From Cyanobium sp. Aljojuca 7A6 (lineage in GTDB: Bacteria > Cyanobacteriota > Cyanobacteriia > PCC-6307 > Cyanobiaceae): a stretch of DNA of 64,000 nucleotides. The stretch covers positions 140,071-204,070 of the forward strand of contig NZ_JAGQCY010000005.1 in the NCBI RefSeq assembly GCF_024346455.1, read 5' to 3'. Below are positions 46,504-56,000 of this stretch, piece after piece. The notes below the pieces were generated by a model. It saw nothing but the letters and a program-made list of their open reading frames with translations. It was not told the origin of the DNA and made no database searches. The position numbers were made by a program, and so were the translations under genes. Positions within the stretch are counted from its first letter, which is position 1. Each line of letters starts with the position of its first letter.

Positions 46504-47520
46504 ATGGCCGTCACCCCCCTCTCTCGCCCCGGCACCCAGCCAGGCGCCCCATCCGGCAACCGCCGCGATGCCGGCACCAAAGCACGCCACACCCGCCGCC
46601 CGGCCAGCATCAACCAAGGGGCCGATGCCCTGGTGCGGGCGCGGGCCCTGCACGAACCCCGCCGCGGCGAACCCCGCGGCGTCTCTCCCAAGGGCACCCG
46701 CTGGGGCACGATCGGCTTCATGGTCCTGATCCATATCCTGGCGGTGGTGGCCCTTCTGCCCCGCTTCTGGAGCCTGGAGGCCGTCGGTGCCCTGCTGGTG
46801 ATGTACTGGGTCACCGCCTGCCTGGGCGTCACGATCGGCTACCACCGCCTGCTCAGCCACCGCTCCTTCCGCGTTCCCCAGTGGCTGGAGCGCTTCTTCG
46901 CCACCTGCGGCGCCCTCAGCTGCCAGCACGGCCCAATCGACTGGGTCGGCCTGCACCGCCACCACCACAAGTTTTCCGATACGGAAGCGGATCACCACGA
47001 CAGCAACAAAGGCTTCTGGTGGTCCCACATGGCCTGGATGTTCGAGGAGATCCCCGCCATGGCCGCCGTGCCCCGCCTCACCGGCGACCTCGCCACCGAC
47101 CCCTACTACCGCTGGCTGAACCACAGCTTCCTGCTGCTCCAGGTGCCCCTGGGCCTGCTGCTCTTCTGGATCGGCAGCGTCACCGGTGCCGGCGGCTGGG
47201 CCCTGGTGCTGTGGGGCATCCCCCTGCGCCTGGTGATCGTCTATCAGTGCACCTGGCTGGTGAATTCCGCCACCCACATGTGGGGCGAGTCCGTCCACGA
47301 CAGCGGTGACAAGTCCAAGAACAACCCCTGGGTGGCGGCGCTCACCTTCGGTGAGGGCTGGCACAACAACCACCACGCCTTCCCCCATTCCGCCCGCCAC
47401 GGCTTCGGCCCTCGCCAGTTCGACCTCACCTGGCAGCACATCCGGCTGATGCGGGCCCTGGGCCTGGCCACCAGGGTCCGCCTGCCCCGGGCCGCCGCTC
47501 CCTCCAGGGCCATGTCGTAG
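46504..47520 (+). CDS. desC: Delta9 acyl-lipid desaturase (DesC type), copy 2
   Basis: A 338-residue paralogue of the desaturase 0.9 kb upstream. His boxes are HRLLSHRSF, HRHHHKFSD and HNNHHAFPHSARHG. The shared blocks WGIPLRLV and TWLVNSATH show close relation, but the second copy has a different N-terminus and NHSFLLLQVP in place of DRWFLLLQLP. The ATG at 46504 has AGGAG upstream. The region before it (46450-46500) is unusually AT-rich for the window (CTACTATTGTAGTCAATC), so a promoter there is likely. Two paralogues often differ in temperature response or sn-position specificity; that is not readable here. Confidence 0.9.
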   Translation: MAVTPLSRPGTQPGAPSGNRRDAGTKARHTRRPASINQGADALVRARALHEPRRGEPRGVSPKGTRWGTIGFMVLIHILAVVALLPRFWSLEAVGALLVMYWVTACLGVTIGYHRLLSHRSFRVPQWLERFFATCGALSCQHGPIDWVGLHRHHHKFSDTEADHHDSNKGFWWSHMAWMFEEIPAMAAVPRLTGDLATDPYYRWLNHSFLLLQVPLGLLLFWIGSVTGAGGWALVLWGIPLRLVIVYQCTWLVNSATHMWGESVHDSGDKSKNNPWVAALTFGEGWHNNHHAFPHSARHGFGPRQFDLTWQHIRLMRALGLATRVRLPRAAAPSRAMS

Positions 47521-47562
47521 GCTTCTCAATCGGATTTCAGATGGCTCAGCCGGGGCGTTGTC

Positions 47563-48024
47563 ATGGTCAAGAAGCGTGTACGGGTGGTCCTGGGCGAGGA
47601 CATCCTGTCCCTGGGCAAGGACGGAGACCTGGTGGAAGTGGCTCCCGGGTACGCCCGTAATTACCTGCTTCCCACCGGCAAGGCCCTGGCCGTCACCGCC
47701 GCCGTGCTGCGGCAGGTGGAGCACCGGAGGGCCAAGGAGGCTGAGCGCCAGGCGGCCCTCAGGGCTGAAGCGGTCGCCTTCCGCACCGCCCTCGACACCA
47801 TTGGCCGCTTCACCGTCAAGAAGCAGACCGGTGGCGACGACGTCCTGTTCGGCACCGTGACCAACGGCGACGTGGCCGAAGCCATCGAGGCGGCCACCAA
47901 GAAAGAGGTCGACCGCCGCGTCATCACCGTTCCCGAAATCCACCGCACCGGCTCCTACAAGGTGCAGATCAAGCTGCACCCCGAGGTCGTCGCCGACGTC
48001 AATCTGGAAGTGGTCAGCTACTGA
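47563..48024 (+). CDS. rplI: 50S ribosomal protein L9
   Basis: L9 is a two-domain protein at the L1 side of the large ribosomal subunit. The 153-residue product has the N-terminal domain ([29 protein letters not shown]), a connecting helix ([19 protein letters not shown]) and the C-terminal domain ([14 protein letters not shown]). It is followed by dnaB after 118 bp, the common cyanobacterial order. Confidence 0.97.
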   Translation: MVKKRVRVVLGEDILSLGKDGDLVEVAPGYARNYLLPTGKALAVTAAVLRQVEHRRAKEAERQAALRAEAVAFRTALDTIGRFTVKKQTGGDDVLFGTVTNGDVAEAIEAATKKEVDRRVITVPEIHRTGSYKVQIKLHPEVVADVNLEVVSY

Positions 48025-48142
48025 TCAGCCAGCAGCGAACCGATTTTTTCCGCTCCGGGCACCAGAGTGATTCATCTCACTGGCGCCCGATCCCGACCGA
48101 TCCGGTGTCCCTTTCCGTGAGTCGCGTTCTGGTGTTGCGTCC

Positions 48143-49552
48143 ATGGTGAGCGTTCCCCTGGCTGGATCCGATCCCCCCAGGCCCGACGGGCCGAGGCCGG
48201 CGTCCAAGCGTGCCGAACAGGCCGGGTTCGAGGCCCTGCCCGATTCCGTTCCCCCCCAGAACCTGGAGGCGGAGGAGTCGGTGCTCGGCGGCATCCTGCT
48301 GGATCCCGACGCCATCGGCCGCGTTGCCGACGTGCTGCGCCCTGAGGCTTTCTATCTCGGCGCCCACCGCGAGATTTACCGCACGGCCCTGATGCTGCAC
48401 AGCCAGGGCAAACCCACCGATCTCACGGCGATGGCCGCCTGGCTCGCCGACACCGGTCAGCTGGACAAGGTGGGTGGCAGTGCCCGGCTCGTCGAGCTGG
48501 TGGAGCGCACCCTCTCCACCGCCTCCATCGACCAGGTGGCGCGTTTGGTGATGGACAAGCACCTGCGCCGGCAGCTGATCCGCTCCGCCAACGACGTGAT
48601 CCGCCTGGGCTTCGACCAGAGCATCCCCATGGAGCAGGTGCTCGATGAGGCCGAGCAGAAGATCTTCGCCATCAGCCAGGAGAAGCCCACCTCCGGCCTC
48701 ACCCCCACCGCCGAGATCCTCACCAGCACCTTCAACGAGATCGAGAGCCGCTCCCTCGGCACCGCCGTCGCCGGCATTCCTGTCAACTTCTACGACCTCG
48801 ACGCCATCACCCAGGGCCTGCAGCGCAGCGACCTGATCATCGTCGCCGGGCGTCCGGCCATGGGCAAAACCTCCATCGTGCTCAACATCGCCAAGAACGT
48901 GGCCCAGCTGCACCAGCTGCCGGTCTGCGTGTTCAGCCTGGAGATGAGCAAGGAACAGCTCACCTACCGCCTGCTCTCGATGGAGGTGGGCATCGAGAGT
49001 GGCCGCCTGCGCACCGGCCGCCTGCAGCAGGAGGAGTGGCCCCTGCTGGGCCAGGGCATCAACAGCCTCGGCCAGCTGCCCCTGTTCATCGATGACAAGC
49101 CCAATTCCGGTGTGCTCGAAATGCGCTCCCTCTGCCGGCGCCTGATGGCCGAAACCGGCAAGGAGCTCGGCCTGATCGTGATCGATTACCTCCAGCTGAT
49201 GGAGGGCACCACCCCCGACAACCGCGTCCAGGAGCTTTCCCGCATCACCCGGGGCCTCAAGGGCATGGCCCGTGAGCTGCACGTGCCCGTGGTCGCCCTC
49301 TCCCAGCTCAGCCGCGGCGTGGAGTCCCGCACCAACAAACGCCCCATGCTCAGCGACCTGCGGGAATCGGGCTCGATCGAGCAGGACGCCGACCTGGTGC
49401 TGATGATCTATCGCGACGAGTATTACAACCCCGAAACCGCCGACCGCGGCATCACCGAAGTCATCGTCACCAAGCACCGCAACGGCCCCGTCGGCACCGT
49501 CAAGCTGCTGTTCGAGCCTCAGTTCACCCGTTTCCGCAATCTGGCCGCATAG
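48143..49552 (+). CDS. dnaB: Replicative DNA helicase DnaB
   Basis: DnaB is the hexameric 5'-3' helicase at the replication fork. The 469-residue product has the N-terminal domain (NLEAEESVLGGILLDPDAI) and a RecA core with Walker A (AGRPAMGKTSIVLNIAKN). Later motifs are VFSLEMSKEQL, LIVIDYLQLM and SQLSRGVESRTNKRPMLSDL. Unlike some cyanobacterial DnaB genes there is no intein in the Walker A or later motifs. In many picocyanobacteria mnmG follows directly; here about 9.75 kb of other DNA separates them. Confidence 0.97.
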   Translation: MVSVPLAGSDPPRPDGPRPASKRAEQAGFEALPDSVPPQNLEAEESVLGGILLDPDAIGRVADVLRPEAFYLGAHREIYRTALMLHSQGKPTDLTAMAAWLADTGQLDKVGGSARLVELVERTLSTASIDQVARLVMDKHLRRQLIRSANDVIRLGFDQSIPMEQVLDEAEQKIFAISQEKPTSGLTPTAEILTSTFNEIESRSLGTAVAGIPVNFYDLDAITQGLQRSDLIIVAGRPAMGKTSIVLNIAKNVAQLHQLPVCVFSLEMSKEQLTYRLLSMEVGIESGRLRTGRLQQEEWPLLGQGINSLGQLPLFIDDKPNSGVLEMRSLCRRLMAETGKELGLIVIDYLQLMEGTTPDNRVQELSRITRGLKGMARELHVPVVALSQLSRGVESRTNKRPMLSDLRESGSIEQDADLVLMIYRDEYYNPETADRGITEVIVTKHRNGPVGTVKLLFEPQFTRFRNLAA

Positions 49553-49608
49553 GGATATCCGCCGTATCGCTGCAGCGAAGGTGCCAGTAACCTCAGCTTC
49601 AAGGTATC

Positions 49609-50388
49609 GTGAAAATATACATGCAGCACCATTCTTTCTGGTTTTACGTTTTCACGTTTTTCGGCATTATTCTGGCTCGCTACCTGCTCATGGCAGGCTT
49701 TGCCCATTGGCTCCTCTATGACCGTCAGCCGGCGAACGGATCCGTCCTCAACGACATCCACCTTTCCGTCCTGTCGACGGGGATCTTCGCCCTCGCCACC
49801 GCCGTGATCATGACGCTGCATGAACAGGGACTGACCAGGCTCCACGGCCAGATTCAGGCCTCCAACTGGTGGATCCTGCCGCTCAGCTATCTGGCCGTGC
49901 TCGTGCTGCAGGATGCTTACTTCTACGCCACCCACCGGCTGTTTCACCATCCAAAACTGTTTCCCTGGTTTCACCAGGGGCACCATCGATCACGTCAGCC
50001 CACGCCCTGGACCTCCTTCGCCTTTGACCCCCTTGAGGCCGTGGTTCAGGCCCTGTTCCTGATCGGGGTCGTGATGCTGATTCCCCTGCATTTCATTACC
50101 TTGCTGGCGGTGCTCACCACGATGACGGTGTGGGCCGTGGTGAACCATCTGGGCCTGGAGGTGCTGCCGCTGCACTTCCCCCACCACTGGCTGGGTCGCT
50201 GGCTGATCGGCCCTGCCCACCACTCCATCCACCACCGTCGCCACGGCAAGCATTTCGGGCTTTACTTCACCTTCTGGGATCGGGTGTTCGGCAGCGAGGA
50301 TCCCGCCTATGCCGCGTCACTGCAGCCCGCCGCCGTAGCCCTGCCCAGGCCGGCCCGCCAGAGGGGTCCTGACAGGGGCGACCCGTGA
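49609..50388 (+). CDS. Sterol-desaturase/fatty-acid-hydroxylase family protein
   Basis: A 259-residue membrane di-iron protein of the fatty-acid hydroxylase superfamily. His motifs are ATHRLFHH, HQGHHRSRQ and AHHSIHHRRHG, with NHLGLEVLPLHF between. Four or more helices span the membrane. The substrate is not evident; cyanobacterial members include lipid and carotenoid-related hydroxylases. It starts at GTG 49609 (AAGG four bases upstream) or ATG 49621. It is the first gene after dnaB in the stretch that separates dnaB from mnmG. Confidence 0.82.
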   Translation: MKIYMQHHSFWFYVFTFFGIILARYLLMAGFAHWLLYDRQPANGSVLNDIHLSVLSTGIFALATAVIMTLHEQGLTRLHGQIQASNWWILPLSYLAVLVLQDAYFYATHRLFHHPKLFPWFHQGHHRSRQPTPWTSFAFDPLEAVVQALFLIGVVMLIPLHFITLLAVLTTMTVWAVVNHLGLEVLPLHFPHHWLGRWLIGPAHHSIHHRRHGKHFGLYFTFWDRVFGSEDPAYAASLQPAAVALPRPARQRGPDRGDP

Positions 50389-50425
50389 AGCGTCAGAATG
50401 AATTCAGAGTCTTGGTGTCCAGGTC

Positions 50426-51583
50426 ATGTCCCCGCGACCAAGCCCACCGACCAGCGACACGTCCTCCTTGGGAGAGACTGGGCCTGAGGCCCCTTCGGTG
50501 GGGCAGGCCCTGAATCACCGGCTGCGGCAGCTGCATCAGCAATTGATGGAAATGACGCCTGATGTGGATCGGGTGGCTGTCGCACTTTACGACCCTCAAG
50601 TGGATTTATTAAAGACGTTCATCAATAGCACCCGCACTGGAGAGGCGATCAGCGGCTATGAGTTTCACCTCTCCAAAAGCCAATCGCTCAGTCACATGGC
50701 CACAAGCCGGTCCTTCCGCGTGCTGGACAACATCCCGGCCGCGGTGGAAGGTAACACCAAGCACTCGGCCTGGCTGCTGAAGGAGGGCTACCGCTCGTCG
50801 CTGACCATTCCCCTGTTCGACAAGGGTTCCTTCATTGGCTTTCTCTTCTTCGATTCGCTGAAGCCCGCTGTTTTCATCGAAAGTGTGCAGCGAAAGCTGT
50901 CTTTGATCGCTTCGATGATCAACATGCTGATCAGCAGCGAACTCAATCTGGTTCATTCAATCACGGCTTCGGCCCAGGTGGCACGGGAGTTTGCCAACCT
51001 CCGGGACTTTGAAACCGGCGCCCATCTTGAGCGCATGGCCCACTACTCGCGGCTGATCGCCCGCGAACTCCAGCAGAGCCATAACTTGAGCGATGAATAC
51101 ATCGAGCATCTTTACCTGTTCGCGCCCCTGCATGACATCGGCAAGATCGGCATTCCCGATCGGATCCTGCTCAAGCCCGGCCCCCTGGATGCCGATGAGC
51201 GTCGAGTCATGGAAACCCATGTGCAAAAAGGCATGGAGATTCTGGAGAGAATGGTGGGTGAGTTTGGCCTTGAAGATCTACCCGACTCGGCTGTGATGAA
51301 GAATGTCGTTTCGGGCCACCATGAAAAACTCGATGGCTCCGGCTATCCCATGGGCCTCAAGGGTGAGGCCATACCCCTGGAGGCTCGGATCATCGCAGTG
51401 GCCGATGTGCTCGATGCCTTGACCAGCCATAGGCACTACAAAAAGGCCTGGACCATGGACCTGGCTATCGCGGAACTCGACCGACTGGTGGCAGAGGGAC
51501 AGTTTGATGCTGACTGCGTGGCTGCCGTGAAGCGGCGGCGGGGCGCTGTGGAAGCCATCCAGGACCGCTTCCAGGATGCCTGA
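50426..51583 (+). CDS. GAF-HD-GYP cyclic-di-GMP phosphodiesterase
   Basis: A 385-residue response protein. Residues about 20-180 resemble a GAF domain (RVAVALYDPQVDLLKTFIN, LTIPLFDKGSFIGFLFFDS). Residues about 190-370 form an intact HD-GYP domain: HLERMAHYSRLIA, LHDIGKIGIPDRIL, HVQKGMEILERM, GHHEKLDGSGYPMGL, RIIAVADVLDALTS. All metal and GYP residues are present, so it should degrade cyclic-di-GMP. It follows the hydroxylase gene by about 40 bp and is directly followed by the mnmG remnant. Confidence 0.9.
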   Translation: MSPRPSPPTSDTSSLGETGPEAPSVGQALNHRLRQLHQQLMEMTPDVDRVAVALYDPQVDLLKTFINSTRTGEAISGYEFHLSKSQSLSHMATSRSFRVLDNIPAAVEGNTKHSAWLLKEGYRSSLTIPLFDKGSFIGFLFFDSLKPAVFIESVQRKLSLIASMINMLISSELNLVHSITASAQVAREFANLRDFETGAHLERMAHYSRLIARELQQSHNLSDEYIEHLYLFAPLHDIGKIGIPDRILLKPGPLDADERRVMETHVQKGMEILERMVGEFGLEDLPDSAVMKNVVSGHHEKLDGSGYPMGLKGEAIPLEARIIAVADVLDALTSHRHYKKAWTMDLAIAELDRLVAEGQFDADCVAAVKRRRGAVEAIQDRFQDA

Positions 51584-51630
51584 ATCCTCGCCCTGCCGGC
51601 CTGAAGCTCAACGCCACCGACCCCTGCAGC

Positions 51631-51704
51631 GCCATACATTCCATTCATGGCCCTGAGCGCAGCCCCCACCGAAAGCTTCGACCTGATCGTGGTCGGTGGC
51701 GGCC
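51631..51704 (+). repeat. Direct repeat of the mnmG start (copy 1)
   Basis: The 74 bases match 59291-59364 at an offset of exactly 7,660. Positions 51631-51640 are identical, 51641-51646 differ, and the 58 bases 51647-51704 are identical, starting with ATGGCCCTGAGCGCAGC. Confidence 0.95.
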
Positions 51705-51790
51705 CGAACAACGGACAGCCAATGGATGAAGTGGACGCCCTGTGGTGGGGTAATCGGCCCACAGGCCCTTGCGGGCTCAGGTCAACTAAG
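51647..51790 (+). pseudogene. mnmG: Decayed 5' fragment of mnmG
   Basis: The first 19 codons are identical to the intact mnmG at 59307. After 51704 the copy loses the segment that codes for the FAD-loop helix. Homology resumes at about 51714-51760 (GAAGTGGACGCCCTG against GAAGTGGATGCCCTG at 59502, then ATCGGCC). A further jump follows to about 51763-51785, matching near 59598-59620 (GCCCTTGCGGGCTCAG against GCCCTGCGGGCCCAG). Homology then ends. It is a remnant with at least two deletions and cannot make a functional tRNA-modifying enzyme. Confidence 0.88.
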
Positions 51791-52090
51791 AGTAGCAATC
51801 CCCCCAGATACTGCAATGGTTCATGGTTCCAGCACACTCCCCACCTCGTCCTGGGAGCCTGGTCAGGGCGACGGGGCAGAAGGATCAAGAGGATCCCCTT
51901 GATCCCGTAGGGTCGGGTGATCCGGGTAAGCAGCAACTTCGGAAGCGTCGACAGCACAATCGTCTTGATCCTCAATCACTGGCACCAGCCTGGGAGGCCG
52001 CATGGGGCCGAAGCCAACACTACCTTGGCATTCACGGAATCGCCATCTTCGCCAAGAGGTAGTCCCCCATTTCTTGCTTGTCAGCGACTC

Positions 52091-52146
52091 CTTCTGAGTG
52101 CTCCATGGCCGCCACAACTCAGAAGTCTGGTTTGTGGCGGCCATGG
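52091..52146. repeat. Interlocked inverted repeats
   Basis: Two perfect inverted repeats overlap. CTTCTGAGT (52091-52099) pairs with ACTCAGAAG (52117-52125). CCATGGCCGCCACA (52103-52116) pairs with TGTGGCGGCCATGG (52133-52146). The arms alternate, so the two stems cross in the manner of a pseudoknot, or they form alternative hairpins. Confidence 0.8.
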
Positions 52147-52373
52147 CTATCCCGGAGGGTTTGCTGGCTCTTCCCAAACTACGGTCGCAGAAGTCAGCAT
52201 GGCATGTGTTCCTCGGGGCGGATGCACACGGGATCCAGAGGATGGCTTCGTCGATACTAGGCATCGCAGGATGTATCACCGCAAGAATGTCTAATGGTTT
52301 CATGAGGGCCAACACAGTCGACGCCGTCCGCCCCCATGGCCACCTTCCGTTTCAAGAGGATCGCAGCGATGGA

Positions 52374-52610
52374 TCAGGCACACATGCATGTGCTTGGAGT
52401 CATTCTGATCTCCCTCCAGTGATCAACCTTGTCCAAAGGGTCCGCACGATTCTCGTCCGGCCGGTTCTCAACCATTCTGGGCCAGCGCTCAAACCGCTGG
52501 AACCACGTGAACGCTGAATCCATAAGTTCACTGTAAGGAGGAGCTGAATAAAGATCAACCCAAGCCAATTGAGTACTTTCCAGATTGAAGTGGTCAGCCC
52601 ACATCCTCAA
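52374..52610 (-). CDS. Possible small protein or remnant (78 aa)
   Basis: A short frame with an aromatic-rich, protein-like composition (WVDLYSAPPYSELMDSAFTW). No family recognised and no good Shine-Dalgarno sequence seen. It may be a piece of a decayed gene. Confidence 0.2.
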   Translation of the reverse strand: MRMWADHFNLESTQLAWVDLYSAPPYSELMDSAFTWFQRFERWPRMVENRPDENRADPLDKVDHWREIRMTPSTCMCA

Positions 52611-53025
52611 CCTGAACGGCTCGCCAGCTCAACCGCTGATCAGAAGAACGGAAGGGAGGGGGGAGGGAGACTACACAAGTCAGACATCAAGCTCAACACC
52701 CCAGCAGCGCAGAGCATCCAAAGATGCCGTCACAATCGCATCATGCTAGTACTGAAGCATCAGCTGCATTCCCAGGAACCGCCTTATAGCGGATGATCTT
52801 CTGCGTCAAGTGACGTGAGCACAGGCTTTGGTGCTCGTCTGCGCAGACCCTGGAATCAGCAAGACAGGAGCGAGCCTCAGGGCCGATCGCCATAAAGATT
52901 CATGAACTTCACGCGTGACACATGCAGAAAGAGGCCAAAGTCTAAAATTATTAAGCTTCTATCAGCCCTTTCTCAAGCCGATCGGACACGTTCACTCCTG
53001 ATTTACTCATCAATCGACTGAAGTC

Positions 53026-56000
53026 ATGGCCACCATCACCGGAACAATCAACGCCGATGTCATCACTCCCGATGACATCACCAATGGTATCGTCGGCGGT
53101 ATTCCCTCCGACCTTGCCGATTCGATTTCCGGAGCCGCTGGCAACGACCTGATTGATGGTGGCGGGGGCAATGACACCCTGAACGGTGACAGTAACGATG
53201 ACACCATCTTCGGTGGTGACGGCAACGATCTGATCGATACCAACACGTCAACAGCAGCTGGGAGCGATTCCCTCGATGGCGGGGCCGGCAATGACACTCT
53301 GTTCGCCTTCGGGGCCGATACCATTGATGGCGGTGCCGATGATGATCTGATCCGAGTCTGGAACGATCAATCCTATGCCCTCCAGGGCGGGGCCGGCATC
53401 GACACCTTGTCGATCATGAGCAGTTACTGGTTCGCGGGCACGTCCTTCAACACAAGCAACGGGATTGAGATCGTTCAGGGCAACAACTTCTCCATCTACG
53501 CCGGTTCAAGCTTCGGGGCCACCACCGATGACAACCTGAATTTCACGGGCATCAGCCTGAACGCCGTCAGTTTCATCGACGGCTTGGGTGGAAACGACAC
53601 CATCACAGGCTCAAGTGGTTCCGATGCCATCCGCGGTGGCAACGACAACGACTCCCTCAGCGGGGGATCGGGGGATGACACGCTCACCGGGAATGCCGGC
53701 AATGACACACTCCGGGGTGGTGACGGCAACGATCTGATCGATACCAACACGTCAACAGCAGCTGGGAGCGATTCCCTCGATGGCGGGGCCGGCAATGACA
53801 CTCTGTTCGCCTTCGGGGCCGACACCATCGATGGCGGTGCTGATGATGATCTGATCCAGGTCTGGAACGATCAATCCTATGCACTCCAGGGCGGGGCCGG
53901 CATCGACACCTTGTCGATCATGAGCAGTTACTGGTTCGCGGGCACGTCCTTCAACACAAGCAACGGGATTGAGATCGTTCAGGGCAACAACTTCTCCATC
54001 TACGCCGGTTCAAGCTTCGGGGCCACCACCGATGACAACCTGAATTTCACGGGCATCAGCCTGAACGCCGTCAGTTTCATCGACGGCTTGGGTGGAAACG
54101 ACACCATCACAGGCTCAAGTGGTTCCGATGCCATCCGCGGTGGCAACGACAACGACTCCCTCAGCGGGGGATCGGGGGATGACACGCTCACCGGGAATGC
54201 CGGCAATGACACACTCCGGGGTGGTGACGGCAACGATCTGATCGATACCAACACGTCAACAGCAGCTGGGAGCGATTCCCTCGATGGCGGGGCCGGCAAT
54301 GACACTCTGTTCGCCTTCGGGGCCGACACAATCAACGGCGGTGCCGATGATGATCTGATTCAGGTCTGGAACGACCAGTCCTATGTCCTCCAAGGTGGGA
54401 CTGGCATCGACACCCTGTCGATCATGAGCAGCTACTGGTTGGCGGGCACGTCCTTCAACACAAGCAACGGCATTGAGATCATTCAGGGCAACAACTTTGC
54501 GATCTACGCTGGTCCCAGCATTGGTGCCACCACCAACGACACCCTGAATTTCTCTGGAATCAGCCTGAACGCCGTCAGCTTCATCGACGGCCAGGCTGGC
54601 AACGACACAATCCGCGGCATCGCTGCCGCCGCACAGATCAGAGGGGGACTCGACAACGATTCGATTGTCGGGGGCACTCTCAATGACACGATCCGAGGAG
54701 ATGCCGGCAACGACACGTTGCTGGGTGGAAGCGGAAACGACATCCTCGACAGCGATTCGAGCAATGCAGCCGGCGATGATTCCTTGGTAGGCGGCAATGG
54801 AAACGACACCCTGTTCGCCCTTGGTGCCGACACAATTCGCGGTGATGCCGGTAACGACTTGATCCAAGTGTGGACAGATCGGTCCTACGACATTCAGGGC
54901 GGAGCCAATATCGACACGATCGCGATCGCGAGCAATTGGTGGCACATCGGCAACAGCTTCAGCCTGGCTGGCAACGGGATCGAAATCATCCAGGCCAATG
55001 GTCAGGAGATTTACGGCGGCTCAGGCTTCGGGGCCGCAAGCAATGACAACCTCAACTTCACCGGCATCACGGTATCCGGCCTCGACTTCATCGACGGCCA
55101 GGCCGGCAACGACACCATCCAGGGACTGGCTGGAGCCTCCAAGCTCTATGGCGGCGGGGACAGCGACTCGATCGTGGGCAGCACCGGCGACGACACCTTA
55201 CGCGGCGATGCCGGGAACGACACCCTGCTGGGCGGTGATGGCAATGACATCCTCGACAGTTCACCCTTCAGTGATGCCGCAGGAGCTGATTCCCTGGTCG
55301 GCGGCAATGGCAACGACACTCTGTTCGCCCAGGGTGCGGACACGGTCCGCGGCGATGCCGGCAACGATCTGATCCAGGTCTGGTCGGATTCTGTTTATGA
55401 TCTTCAGGGTGGGACCGGCACCGATACGGTCTCGATCGCCAACACCTTCTGGTTGATCGGCAACAGCTTCAGCTTGGCAGGCAGCGGCATCGAGATCATT
55501 CAGGCGAATGACCAGGAGATCTATGGCAGCACCACCAATGACAACCTCAACTTCACCGGCATCACGGTATCCGGCCTCGACTTCATCGACGGCCAGGCCG
55601 GCAACGACACCATCCAGGGACTGGCTGGAGCCTCCAAGCTCTATGGCGGCGGGGACAACGACTCGATCGTGGGCAGCACCGGCGACGACACCTTACGCGG
55701 CGATGCCGGGAACGACACCCTGCTGGGCGGTGATGGCAATGACATCCTCGACAGTTCACCCTTCAGTGATGCCGCAGGAGCTGATTCCCTGGTCGGCGGC
55801 AATGGCAACGACACTCTGTTCGCCCAGGGTGCGGACACGGTCCGCGGCGATGCCGGCAACGATCTGATCCAGGTCTGGTCGGATTCTGTTTATGATCTTC
55901 AGGGTGGGACCGGCACCGATACGGTCTCGATCGCCAACACCTTCTGGTTGATCGGCAACAGCTTCAGCTTGGCAGGCAGCGGCATCGAGATCATTCAGGC

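Larger units (their letters stand above)
51791..53025. other. Gene-poor 1.2-kb stretch before the RTX gene
   Basis: GC content drops clearly here compared with the flanking genes, and no reading frame resembles a known protein. It contains an inverted-repeat structure at 52091-52146 and a possible small reading frame on the minus strand at 52374-52610. The AT-rich stretch at about 52935-52970 (AAAGTCTAAAATTATTAAGC) probably lies in the promoter of the RTX gene. The rest looks like decayed DNA next to the mnmG remnant. Confidence 0.6.

Noticed and set aside
48143..49552. Intein in DnaB, known in other cyanobacteria
   Set aside because: The frame is a normal 469 residues with uninterrupted motifs.
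51863..52315. 150-codon minus-strand frame in the gene-poor region
   Set aside because: No family, no ribosome-binding site, and it crosses the inverted repeats; treated as debris.
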